Positions 39,510 through 47,721 of a stretch of DNA of 64,000 bases are shown here, piece after piece. The stretch is from contig NZ_JAUSYN010000002.1 of the NCBI RefSeq assembly GCF_030816915.1, positions 6,027,501 through 6,091,500 of the forward strand. The letters run 5' to 3'. The notes under the pieces are model-generated. The model ran no database searches. It had not been told where the DNA came from and saw nothing but the letters and a program-made list of their open reading frames with translations. Source of the stretch: Streptomyces sp. B3I8. Its GTDB lineage: Bacteria > Actinomycetota > Actinomycetes > Streptomycetales > Streptomycetaceae. Position 1 is the first letter of the stretch, and each line of letters starts with the position of its first letter. The translations under genes and the position numbers were made by a program.

Positions 39510-40847
39510 CTAGACGTCGCGGAAGCGGTTGATGGCGGTGGCGTGCCGGGCGCGCTTCTCCTCGTCGCGCACGCCGAGACCCTCCTTCGGGGCCAGACAC
39601 AGCACGCCGACCTTGCCCTGGTGGAGGTTGCGGTGCACGTCGTACGCCGCCTGGCCGGTGTCCTTGAGCGGGTACACCTTGGACAGCGTCGGGTGGATCT
39701 TCCCCTTCGCCACGAGCCGGTTGGCCTCCCAGGCCTCGCGGTAGTTGGCGAAGTGCGAGCCGATGATCCGCTTCAGGGACATCCACAGGTAGCGGTTGTC
39801 GTACTGGTGCAGATAGCCCGAGGTCGAGGCGCAGGTGGTGATGGTGCCGCCCTTGCGCGTCACGTAGACGCTCGCGCCGAACGTCTCGCGGCCGGGGTGC
39901 TCGAAGACGATGTCGATGTCCTCGCCGCCGGTGAGTTCGCGGATGCGCTTGCCGAACCGCTTCCACTCCTTGGGGTCCTGGGTGTGCTCGTCCTTCCAGA
40001 ACCGGTAGTCCTCGGCGTTGCGGTCGATGATCGCCTCGGCGCCCATGGCCCGGCAGATCTCCGCCTTCTGCGGCGAGGAGACGACGCAGACGGGGGTGGC
40101 GCCGCCGGCCAGCGCGAACTGCGTGGCGTAGGAGCCGAGTCCGCCGCTCGCGCCCCAGATGAGCACGTTGTCGCCCTGCTTCATGCCGGCCCCGTTGCGG
40201 GAGACGAGCTGGCGGTAGGCGGTGGAGTTGACGAGGCCGGGGGCGGCGGCCTCCTCCCAGCTGAGGTGGTCCGGCTTGGGCATGAGCTGGTTGGACTTGA
40301 CGAGGGCGACCTCGGCGAGGCCGCCGAAGTTGGTCTCGAAGCCCCAGATGCGCTGCTCGGGGTCGAGCATCGTGTCGTTGTGCCCGTCGGACGACTCCAG
40401 CTCGACGGACAGACAGTGCGCGACGACCTCGTCGCCGGGCTTCCAGGAGTTGACGCCGGGGCCGGTGCGCAGGACGACGCCGGCGAGGTCGGAGCCGATG
40501 ACGTGGTACGGCAGGTCGTGGCGTTTGGTGAGTTCGCTGACGCGGCCGTAGCGCTCCAGGAAGGCGAAGGTGGAGAGCGGCTCGAAGATCGACGTCCACA
40601 CCGAGTTGTAGTTGACCGAGGAGGCCATCACGGCGACCAGGGCCTCGCCCGGGCCGAGTTCGGGGACCGGGACCTCATCCAGGTGGAGCGACTTGCGGGG
40701 GTCCTTGTCGCGGGTGTCGATGCCCTCGAACATGTCCGTCTCGTCCTTGTGCACGGTCATCGCGCGGTACGAGTCGGGGAGCGGGAGTGCGGCGTAGTCG
40801 GCGGGCGTGGCCGCTCCCGACTGGATCGCGTCCAGGAATTCCTTCAC
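39510..40847 (-). CDS. ccr: Crotonyl-CoA carboxylase/reductase
   Basis: 445 aa zinc-free MDR-family enzyme, NADPH-dependent. From the GTG at 40847 (GGAGG, 6-nt spacer) the known CO2-binding residues of the Kitasatospora enzyme fall at exactly the same numbers: Asn81 (NYNSVW), Phe170-Glu171 (WGFETNFGG) and His365 (IGSHFAN). NADP loop GASGGLGSYATQFALAGG. It reductively carboxylates crotonyl-CoA to (2S)-ethylmalonyl-CoA, the key step of the pathway and a source of ethylmalonyl units for polyketides. First gene of the five-gene operon. The far longer open frame upstream is not supported. Confidence 0.97.
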   Translation of the reverse strand: MKEFLDAIQSGAATPADYAALPLPDSYRAMTVHKDETDMFEGIDTRDKDPRKSLHLDEVPVPELGPGEALVAVMASSVNYNSVWTSIFEPLSTFAFLERYGRVSELTKRHDLPYHVIGSDLAGVVLRTGPGVNSWKPGDEVVAHCLSVELESSDGHNDTMLDPEQRIWGFETNFGGLAEVALVKSNQLMPKPDHLSWEEAAAPGLVNSTAYRQLVSRNGAGMKQGDNVLIWGASGGLGSYATQFALAGGATPVCVVSSPQKAEICRAMGAEAIIDRNAEDYRFWKDEHTQDPKEWKRFGKRIRELTGGEDIDIVFEHPGRETFGASVYVTRKGGTITTCASTSGYLHQYDNRYLWMSLKRIIGSHFANYREAWEANRLVAKGKIHPTLSKVYPLKDTGQAAYDVHRNLHQGKVGVLCLAPKEGLGVRDEEKRARHATAINRFRDV

Positions 40848-41224
40848 GGTGTGCCTCCGGCGAATGGCGTCTTGGGGGAGGGGTGCCGTCGGTTCGGCTG
40901 AGGTGTGCGGGGGGCGCGGGTGGCGCGAGAGGGGGCAGGGGTTGTGCGGAGGGGTGCGCGGGGTGCGTGCGCGGTGCGAGGGGTGCCTGTGACGCAGGCG
41001 TCCGGGCGGGCGGCGGGGGCCGCCGGGGACAGGCCGGCGTACGGGGGATTGCGCCGTGCGCCGGTCGCTCGGACATGACCAACGTATGGCACGGTGTGTC
41101 AGGGCGCAAGGCACGCAGTGCCAAGAAATGGTCTCAGGTGATTTTTGGCGCGCTCGGATGAGCGATGATCGATCAGGCAGGGGTGGGGATGGCGGGGTGG
41201 CGGTGCGGGGCGCGTGCCGAGCTA
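40848..41224 (-). promoter_or_regulatory. ccr upstream regulatory region
   Basis: A region with no gene between ccr and the repeat element. It has the promoter at 41081-41109 and a 13-bp palindrome GGCACGCAGTGCC at 41110-41122 abutting the -35 on its upstream side. The implied leader is about 225 nt. It contains no recognisable riboswitch. The palindrome is a candidate operator for the neighbouring TetR protein. Confidence 0.5.
41081..41109 (-). promoter_or_regulatory. Predicted ccr operon promoter
   Basis: Read on the minus strand: TTGCGC (41109-41104), 17-bp spacer, TACGTT (41086-41081). This is a plausible vegetative promoter directing the ccr-meaA operon. Confidence 0.5.
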
Positions 41225-41410
41225 AGGGCTGTCCCGTAATCCCCGGCGGGCGCGCGACGACAGCTACGGCACCTCGCCGCGTTGTCGGAACGTCCGCATA
41301 CATCCAGTATGCGGACGCCCCTCCGCCTTGCCGCCGCACGCACCGGACCCCGCTCGGGTCGGTCGAAGACGTACCGCGCCTCCCGGCCGGCCTGATCCAG
41401 ACGAAAGACC
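41225..41410. repeat. MITE-like element abutting the TetR stop codon
   Basis: 186 bp without an ORF, running from AGGGCTGTCCCGTAATC to TCCAGACGAAAGACC, with CTA on both sides (41222-41224 and 41411-41413, a possible target duplication). Ends are weakly inverted. Internally there is a perfect 10-bp palindrome GTCCGCATAC...GTATGCGGAC with a 5-nt loop (about 41268-41292). The right-hand CTA is the TAG stop codon of the TetR gene. I recall similar sequences from other Streptomyces intergenic regions but cannot verify this here. Confidence 0.5.
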
Positions 41411-42226
41411 CTAGCGGTGGGCCTTCAGGGCTGCCTCGATCGTGCGCATGACCTCGTCCAGGGGGGCGTCCGTGCGGGCCACGGTGACCAGGACCTCGCC
41501 CTGGGAGGTGGTGGTCGCCGGGGGTGCCGTGGGCGGTGTCGTGTCGCGGCCGGCGCCGATGCCCGTGCCGAACGTCCTGCGGACGATCGCGAAGGCATGG
41601 TCGAGCTGGGTCTCGACGTCGCCCTGGCCGTCCGCCCGCAGCCAGCGGCGCAGTACGTGGTTGTGGGCGGTGACCACTGCCGACGCGGCGACCTCCGCGA
41701 GCAGCGGGTCGTCGTTCGCGTCGTCCGCGTGCGCCCGCTCGTCGAAGTGGCCCAGCAGATAGCGGGTGAACAGCCGCTCGTAGCGGGCGACCGACGCGAT
41801 CTCCGCCTCCCGCAGTGTCGGCACCTCGCGCGTCAGCCGGTAGCGCGCCACCGAGATCTCCGGCTGCGCCGCGTACATCCGCATGACTTCCTTGATGCCG
41901 CGGCACACCGTGTCGAGCGGGTGTTCGTGCGCCGGTGCGGCGTGGAGCACGGCCTCGGCGCGGACCAGGGTGTCGTCATGGTCCGGGAAGATCGCCTCTT
42001 CCTTGGAGCGGAAGTGGCGGAAGAAGGTCCGGCGGGCGACCCCGGCGGCCGCCGCGATCTCGTCGACCGTGGTCGCCTCGTACCCCTTCGTGGAGAAAAG
42101 CTCCATGGCCGCCGCGGCCAACTCGCGGCGCATCTTCAGCCGCTGGGCGGCGGCGCGGCTGCCGGCGGCGCTCTCCGGCGCGTCGGTCGAGGCGGCGAGA
42201 CGTGAGGACCTGGCGGGCTGGGGCAT
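41411..42226 (-). CDS. TetR-family transcriptional regulator
   Basis: 271 aa from ATG 42226 (MPQPARSSRLAAS). HTH at about residues 35-80: LAAAAMELFSTKGYEATTVDEIAAAAGVARRTFFRHFRSK split across the usual TetR helices, with an unusually long N-terminal arm. The C-terminal ligand domain is followed by a Pro/Thr-rich segment and a short helix (DEVMRTIEAALKAHR). Placed between the 3-hydroxyacyl-CoA dehydrogenase and ccr genes on the same strand, it is the obvious candidate regulator of the ethylmalonyl-CoA operon. The open frame continues upstream to 42562 in repetitive low-complexity sequence that I do not accept as coding. Confidence 0.85.
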   Translation of the reverse strand: MPQPARSSRLAASTDAPESAAGSRAAAQRLKMRRELAAAAMELFSTKGYEATTVDEIAAAAGVARRTFFRHFRSKEEAIFPDHDDTLVRAEAVLHAAPAHEHPLDTVCRGIKEVMRMYAAQPEISVARYRLTREVPTLREAEIASVARYERLFTRYLLGHFDERAHADDANDDPLLAEVAASAVVTAHNHVLRRWLRADGQGDVETQLDHAFAIVRRTFGTGIGAGRDTTPPTAPPATTTSQGEVLVTVARTDAPLDEVMRTIEAALKAHR

Positions 42227-42533
42227 GCCCCGAACGTACTGCATGTGCGCAGCGTGGTGGGCATGTCCCCGGCTTTCCGGCCCCCTCGGGGACGGGGGCG
42301 GGGATGAGTGCGGCGGCGGGTGCGGGGGCCCGGGCGGGGCGGTCGGATCGAGGAGTCCGCCCCATTCCCGCCCCACGGGCGGGACGGCGCCCGGGAACCG
42401 GCGGCGGGCACGCTCCCTCCGGGCCGCGCCGGGCGGTGGGGCACCCGCGCCGGGCGGTCCGGCATCGGGCGGTCCGACGCCCGCCCGCTCGGCTCCCCGC
42501 CGCTCGGCGCCGGACGGTTCGGGCCCCCGCCGC
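42227..42533. repeat. Low-complexity intergenic region with CCGCTC(G/A)GCGCCGG repeats
   Basis: 307 bp between the dehydrogenase and TetR genes on the minus strand, without a supported gene. It contains repeated GGGCGGTCCGgcat and CCCCGCCGCTCGGCGCCGG-type units, about 42460-42545. A putative frame through it would give a repetitive Gly/Pro/Arg peptide. Confidence 0.5.
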
Positions 42534-44342
42534 TCAGCGCCGGGCATGTTCGCGGAAGCCACGGCCCGTCTTGCGGCCGAGGCAGCCGGCGGCCACCAGA
42601 TGCTCCAGGAGCGGCGCGGGTGCCAGGCCCGGGTCGCGGAACTCGCGGTGCAGGACCTTCTCGATGGCCAGGGAGACGTCGAGACCGACCACGTCGAGCA
42701 GTTCGAACGGGCCCATCGGGTAGCCGCCGCCCAGCCGCATCGCCGCGTCGATGTCGTCGAGCGTCGCGTAGTGCTCCTCCACCATCTTGACCGCGTTGTT
42801 CAGGTACGGGAACAGCAGCGCGTTGACGATGAAACCGGCGCGGTCGCCGCAGTCCACCGGGTGCTTGCGTATGTGGGCGCACACCTCGCGGACGGTGGCG
42901 TGGACGTCGTCCGAGGTCAGCACCGTGCGGACCACCTCGACCAGCTTCATCGCGGGGGCCGGGTTGAAGAAGTGCATGCCGATCACGGACTGCGGGCGCG
43001 AGGTGGCGCGGGCGCAGGCGACGACCGGCAGCGAGGAGGTGGTGGTGGCCAGCACCGCACCCGGCTTGCACACCTTGTCCAGCGTGGCGAAGAGCTGCTT
43101 CTTGACGTCCAGGTCCTCGGCCACCGCCTCCACCGCGAGGTCGACGTCGGCGAAGGCGTCGAGGGAGTCGGCCGGGGTGATGCGGTCCAGGGTCGCCGCG
43201 GCCGCCTCCACCGACATCCGGCCCTTGTCCACCGAGCGGGACAGCGACCTGCCGATCCTGGCCCGCGCGGCCGCCGCCTTCTCCTCGGTGCGGGCGGCGA
43301 GGACGACGTCGTAACCGGCCTTGGCGAACACCTCCGCGATCCCGGACGCCATGGTGCCGCTGCCGGCCACGCCCACCGAGCGGACCGGGCGGGCGGTGCC
43401 GGTGGCCGGGCCGCCGGTGAGCGGGGTCAGCGCGTCCCGCACGACCGTCGTACTGCCGGGCGCCTCATAGGTGTAGAAGCCGCGGCCCGACTTGCGGCCG
43501 GTCAGCCCCGCCTCGCTGAGCTGGCGCAGGACGGGCGCGGGGGCGTGCAACCGGTCCCGCGAGGCGGCGTACATCGCCTCCAGGACCGTGCGCGCGGTGT
43601 CGACGCCGATCAGGTCCAGCAGCGCCAACGGGCCCATCGGCAGACCGCAGCCCAGGCGCATCGCGGCGTCGATGTCCTCGCGGGAGGCGTACTTCGCCTC
43701 GTACATCGCGGCGGCCTGGTTGAGGTATCCGAACAGCAGCCCGTCGGCGACGAAGCCGGGGCGGTCGCCGACCGCGACCGGCTCCTTGCCCAGGTCCAGG
43801 GCGAGGTCCGTGACGGCGGTCACGGCGGCGGGGGCGGTGAGCACCGAGGAGACGACCTCGACGAGCCGCATCGCCGGGGCCGGGTTGAAGAAGTGCAGGC
43901 CGAGCACGCGCTCGGGGCGGGCGGACTCGGCGGCGAGCCGGGTGACGGAGAGCGCGTTGGTGCCGGTCGCCAGGATCGCGTCCGGGCGCACGACCGCGTC
44001 GAGCTCCCGGAACACCTGCTGCTTGATGTCGTACGACTCCGGAACCACCTCGATCACCAGGTCGGCGTCGGCCGCCGCCCGGAGGTCGGTGAAGGTGCGG
44101 AAGCGGGCGAGGACGTCGCCGCGCCGGTCCTCGGTGAGCCGGCCGCGCGCCACGGAACGGGCGGTGGCCGCCTCCAGGGCGGCGACGGCCCGGGTGGCCG
44201 CGGCCTCGCTGACGTCGATGCCGACGACCTCGCGGCCGGCCTGGGCGAGGACCTCGGCGATGCCGGTGCCCATGGTGCCGAGGCCGACGACGGCGACGAT
44301 CCGGAACGGGGACAGGGAAGGGTCGGAGAGGGGAGCGGCCAT
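42534..44342 (-). CDS. Tandem-module 3-hydroxyacyl-CoA (3-hydroxybutyryl-CoA) dehydrogenase
   Basis: 602 aa, about twice the 285-aa family norm, because two complete dehydrogenase modules are fused. Module 1: VVGLGTMGTGIAEVL, LHFFNPAPAMRLVEVV, MRLGCGLPMGPLALLDLIG. Module 2: GVAGSGTMASGIAEVF, MHFFNPAPAMKLVEVV, MRLGGGYPMGPFELLDVVG. Both retain the NAD-binding glycines and the catalytic His/Asn regions (LHFFNP, MHFFNP). It should oxidise or form 3-hydroxybutyryl-CoA, the precursor of crotonyl-CoA for Ccr. ATG 44342 with GGAG at about -11. First gene of the locus on this strand. Confidence 0.93.
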   Translation of the reverse strand: MAAPLSDPSLSPFRIVAVVGLGTMGTGIAEVLAQAGREVVGIDVSEAAATRAVAALEAATARSVARGRLTEDRRGDVLARFRTFTDLRAAADADLVIEVVPESYDIKQQVFRELDAVVRPDAILATGTNALSVTRLAAESARPERVLGLHFFNPAPAMRLVEVVSSVLTAPAAVTAVTDLALDLGKEPVAVGDRPGFVADGLLFGYLNQAAAMYEAKYASREDIDAAMRLGCGLPMGPLALLDLIGVDTARTVLEAMYAASRDRLHAPAPVLRQLSEAGLTGRKSGRGFYTYEAPGSTTVVRDALTPLTGGPATGTARPVRSVGVAGSGTMASGIAEVFAKAGYDVVLAARTEEKAAAARARIGRSLSRSVDKGRMSVEAAAATLDRITPADSLDAFADVDLAVEAVAEDLDVKKQLFATLDKVCKPGAVLATTTSSLPVVACARATSRPQSVIGMHFFNPAPAMKLVEVVRTVLTSDDVHATVREVCAHIRKHPVDCGDRAGFIVNALLFPYLNNAVKMVEEHYATLDDIDAAMRLGGGYPMGPFELLDVVGLDVSLAIEKVLHREFRDPGLAPAPLLEHLVAAGCLGRKTGRGFREHARR

Positions 44343-44787
44343 CGCGGGACTCCAGGGATGTGGGTGACGACGGGAGACACGCACGTCGTGCGCCGGACGG
44401 CGCACCGGAATGCGTGCGGGATGAGGGTGTTGCGGTGAGAGGTGCGGGGGCCGCCGGGTCATGGGCACGACCGCCCGACGTCGCCACGGGCGTGCGCGCC
44501 CGCGCGGCGGCGGTGTTCGACCGGCCCTGTCCCCAGGCCGGGTCGCGCCGCGGTACCCGGGGAAAAGCTGGGTACCGAACCGACTGCTCCGTCCTCACGA
44601 CGGCTGCGTCACCAAACCGCCATGAGGAGTACGCGACATACTGAGTGCGAGTGGGTGACCCGCTCGTCTGAGATTAACTCACGGGTAACGAGCGCGCCAG
44701 ACCCTATCCTTCGGGGTTCCCCCGTCGTGTCCGGGCATGTTCGTGATCCGCGTCCCGCGTCGGCGGCGCCGCCTCTAATCTCGGGGC
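44343..44787. promoter_or_regulatory. Divergent intergenic region with 8-bp palindrome
   Basis: 445 bp between the dehydrogenase (minus) and the HEAT-repeat gene (plus). It contains a perfect inverted repeat CGGTACCC (44551-44558) and GGGTACCG (44570-44577) with an A-rich 11-nt centre, a candidate operator, plus an A/T-rich segment (GAGATTAACTCACGGGTAA, about 44671-44689). No RNA gene recognised. Confidence 0.5.
44776..44787 (+). promoter_or_regulatory. Leaderless-type -10 of the HEAT-repeat gene
   Basis: TAATCT (44776-44781) is 6 nt from ATG 44788, without a Shine-Dalgarno. Confidence 0.55.
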
Positions 44788-45364
44788 ATGGACGAAGAGT
44801 TGCGATCACTCACGGAGCGCTTACGGCGCGAGGCGGGCGGCGGCGCGGCCTACGAACATCTGGTGACCACCGAGGACCCCGACGCACTCGCGGCCGTCCT
44901 CACCGAACCCGGCCGCCCGCTGTGGGCGCGGGAACTGGCCGCCTTCCGACTCGGTCTGGCCGGCGACCGCCGCGCCTTCGAGTCGCTCGTCCTCCTGCTC
45001 AACCACCGCGACCCCGCCCCGCTGCGCCTCCGCCGCCCACGCGCTGGCACGCCTCGGCGACCCCCGCACGGCCCGCGCGGCCGCCGCCCTCGCCACCAAC
45101 GAACTGCGCGTCGCCTACGCCCTGCACCCCGTACGCCTGCTCACCGCGCTAGGCGCCCCCGAGGCCGTACCGGCACTGATCACCACGCTGCGCCGCCGCT
45201 TGCGCCCGCACGATCCGTACCGCCGCGTGGCCCTGGCCTGCGTCGAGGGTCTGGGCATCCTGGGCGACCCGCGCGCCACGCCCGTTCTGCGCGAGGCCCT
45301 GGCCCACCCGGCCCTGGCCGAGGCGGCGGTACGGGCCCTCGGGCGCATGCCGGGCGCGCGGTGA
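44788..45364 (+). pseudogene. HEAT-repeat protein gene with a +1 frameshift and a TTA codon
   Basis: The frame from ATG 44788 gives a helical N-terminus (MDEELRSLTERLRRE, ARELAAFRLGLAGDRRAFES) up to NHRDPA at about 45016. It then turns into an Arg/Pro-rich sequence. The +1 frame from about 45017 gives a proper HEAT/PBS-lyase continuation (AHALARLGDPRTA, ALGAPEAVPALITTLRRR, GLGILGDPRATPVLREAL) ending at 45362-45364. Removing one C from the CCCC run at 45017-45020 restores a protein of about 191 aa. Codon 12 is TTA (44821-44823), the only TTA I found in the window, so expression would depend on bldA tRNA. Either a sequencing error or a true inactivating or programmed frameshift. Confidence 0.8.
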
Positions 45365-45423
45365 GCGACTGAGCCCGCGGGCCGAGGGCGCTCGCACGGA
45401 CGGGAAGCGGGACGGGGGCCGGC

Positions 45424-45823
45424 TCACGGGGCCACGACCGCGAGTGCCTCGACCTCCCTCAGGCCACTAGGGGCGCACCAGCGCGGCGACCTGTATCGCG
45501 GAGGCGGCCGGCAGCCGGTCGTCGGGTATGCGGGCGGCGCGGGCCGCGCGGATCGCGGGCGTGTGGGCCATGTCCGTGACGAAGAAGGTCAGTTTCACCA
45601 CGTCGCCGAAGCGCGCCCCGGCCGCGGCCAGGCAGCGGCGGAGGTTCTCGAAGACCTGACGGGCCTGCGCCGCCGCTTCGCCCTCGCCGACGATCCCGCC
45701 GTCCTCGTCCAGCGCGAGCCGGCCCGAGACGGCCACGAACCGGCCGGTGGCGGCGACGACATGGCTGTACCGGGCGGCGGGGGCCACCCCGTCGGGGGCC
45801 GGGATGCGGGTCGGCTGACTCAT
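45424..45823 (-). pseudogene. ridA: RidA-family gene with C-terminal single-base frameshift
   Basis: The frame from ATG 45823 encodes a RidA/YjgF enamine/imine deaminase fold (YSHVVAATGRFVAVSGRLALDEDG, QARQVFENLRRCLAAAGARF, IQVAALVRP) but stops at 45467. In the next frame the sequence continues SGLREVEALAVVAP and stops at 45424, exactly the expected family C-terminus. One extra base at about 45469 (T on the coding strand) explains it. As read, the protein is 118 aa and lacks its last strand. It converges on the frameshifted HEAT gene 60 bp away. An upstream ATG at 45841 is also in frame. Confidence 0.8.
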
Positions 45824-45895
45824 GGGTCCATGCTGGACCATGGGTCTGACAACGCGGCCCGCCGCCCGCCCCCGCCCGGTCGCGGGTCGGCCCGT

Positions 45896-47554
45896 TCAGC
45901 CCCGGAAGCCGAGCAGCCCGTGCAGCTTCGAGCCGCGTGAGGGGTTCGGGGCCGTCCGGGACGCCGTTTCGGACGACGGCGTCGTCTGTGCCGGCAGCGG
46001 CTTCGGGGCGGGGAGGGTGGCACAGGTCGCGTCGGCCTCGCCCCGGCCGTGCGGGACCTTTCCGGTGCGCAGATACGCCGCCAGGTGGCCGTCCAGGCAG
46101 GTGTTGCCGCTCAGGGTGATGCCGTGGTTGCCGCCGCCCTCCTCGACGACCAGGCCGGAACCGCGCAGCAGGTGATGCATCGTCACCCCGCCCTCGTACG
46201 GCGTGGCCGCGTCGTCGGTGGCCTGGAACAGCAGGACCGGCGGGAGCTTGTCGTTGGTCACGTCCACGGGCTGCTTCGCCCGCGTCGGCCAGAACGCGCA
46301 CGGCGCGTTGTACCAGGCGTTGTTCCAGGCCATGAACGGCGCCTTGGCGTACACCGCCCAACTGTCCTCGCGCCACCGCTCCCAGTCCCGCGGCCAGCCC
46401 GCGTCACGGCACTGCACCGCGGTATAGACGCTGTACCCGTTGTCGCCCCCGGCGTCGACCGCGCCGAACGTCCGGTACGCGTCGACCAGCGCGCCGGCGT
46501 CCTTGTCGTGGACGTACGCCGCGAACGCCCCGGCCAGGTGGGGCCAGTAGCCGTCGTAGTAGCCGCCCGGGATGAACGTGTCCTCCAGCTCGGCGGCGCC
46601 CACCTTGCCGCCGGCCGGGTGCGCGGCGACCGCCGCCCGCATCGCGTACCACTCGGTCTCGACCCGGGCGGGGTCGGTGCCGAGCCCGTACGCCGCGTCG
46701 TGTGCGGCGACCCAGGCCAGGAACGCCCGGTGCCGGTCGTCGAAGGCGTGATCCTGCTGGAGGTTGTCGTCGTACCAGACGCCCCTCGGGTCCACGATCG
46801 AGTCCAGCACCAGCCGCCGCACCCGCTGCGGATAGAGCTTGGCGTAGACGGCGCCCAGGTAGGTGCCGTACGAGTACCCGAAGTAGTTGATCTTCTTCGC
46901 GCCGAGCGCCCGGCGCATCGCGTCCATGTCGCGCGCGGCGCTGACCGTGTCCAGGTACGGCAGCAGGTCCTTGTACTTGGCGCCGCACGCCTGCGCGAAG
47001 GAGCGGGCGCGGGACAGGTTCGCCTGTTCGAGCGCGGGTGTGTGCGGCACGGTGTCGGGGCGCACGGGATCGAAGTGTCCCGGCGCGCAGTCCAGCGCCG
47101 GGGTGCTCGCGCCCACACCGCGCGGGTCGAAGCCGATCACGTCGTACTGGGCCGCCACCGCCTTCGGCAGCGAGGAGGCGACGAAACCGGCGAGACTCCG
47201 CCCGCTGCCGCCCGGCCCGCCGGGGTTGACCAGGAGCGGACCCTGGAAGGCGCGGGCGGTGTGCGGGACGCGGGAGAGGGCGAGGGTGATCTTGCGGCCG
47301 TTCGGCTCGGCGTGGTCGAGCGGCACCTTCAGGGTCGCGCACTGGAGGGTGGGGTGGTCGCCGGTGGCGCACTTCTTCCAGGCGAGCCTCGTCGCACCGG
47401 TGGCGCGGGTGCCCGCGGAGAGCGCGCCGGTGGTGGACGTCACCGCGGTGGACGTCACGGCGTGTGGGGCGGTGCTCGCCCCGGCCTGGGCGCCGGCCGG
47501 CAGCCCCGCCATCACGATCGCCGCACCGCACAGCACCGCTGCGGTTCTTCTCAT
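45896..47554 (-). CDS. Secreted alpha/beta hydrolase, tripeptidyl aminopeptidase (TAP) family
   Basis: 552 aa from ATG 47554 (GGGAGG upstream). Signal peptide residues about 1-24 (MRRTAAVLCGAAIVMAGLPAGAQA). Oxyanion-hole GGPGGSG, nucleophile in GYSYGTYLG, TAP-like C-terminal domain with Asp in LFQATDDAATPYEGG and His in GGGNHGITLSG. Related to the Streptomyces Tap and Slp extracellular peptidases that remove N-terminal tripeptides. Monocistronic on the minus strand. Confidence 0.92.
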   Translation of the reverse strand: MRRTAAVLCGAAIVMAGLPAGAQAGASTAPHAVTSTAVTSTTGALSAGTRATGATRLAWKKCATGDHPTLQCATLKVPLDHAEPNGRKITLALSRVPHTARAFQGPLLVNPGGPGGSGRSLAGFVASSLPKAVAAQYDVIGFDPRGVGASTPALDCAPGHFDPVRPDTVPHTPALEQANLSRARSFAQACGAKYKDLLPYLDTVSAARDMDAMRRALGAKKINYFGYSYGTYLGAVYAKLYPQRVRRLVLDSIVDPRGVWYDDNLQQDHAFDDRHRAFLAWVAAHDAAYGLGTDPARVETEWYAMRAAVAAHPAGGKVGAAELEDTFIPGGYYDGYWPHLAGAFAAYVHDKDAGALVDAYRTFGAVDAGGDNGYSVYTAVQCRDAGWPRDWERWREDSWAVYAKAPFMAWNNAWYNAPCAFWPTRAKQPVDVTNDKLPPVLLFQATDDAATPYEGGVTMHHLLRGSGLVVEEGGGNHGITLSGNTCLDGHLAAYLRTGKVPHGRGEADATCATLPAPKPLPAQTTPSSETASRTAPNPSRGSKLHGLLGFRG

Positions 47555-47721
47555 GCCGGGCCTCCCAGGACGTGGGACAGGACGCGGAATCCGCGCCCGG
47601 GAGGGGCACGGTCCTCGCCGCATCGTCCCGGGAAGCGCGCCCCGGGGAACCCGTTCCGCGGAATTTCAGCCGATCGGGCCGCGGGATGCGCCCAGGTGCC
47701 GTCCGCCCGGCCGCCGACGGC

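Noticed and set aside
37446..40901. Long open frame opposite meaA and ccr
   Set aside because: Antisense shadow of two well-supported enzymes.
40848..41906. N-terminal extension of ccr through the intergenic region
   Set aside because: Ccr numbering from GTG 40847 matches the known active-site residue numbers exactly; the upstream frame is repetitive and crosses the MITE-like element.
44600..44780. Riboswitch or small RNA upstream of the HEAT gene
   Set aside because: I compared it with ydaO, cobalamin and glycine consensus features from memory and found no match.
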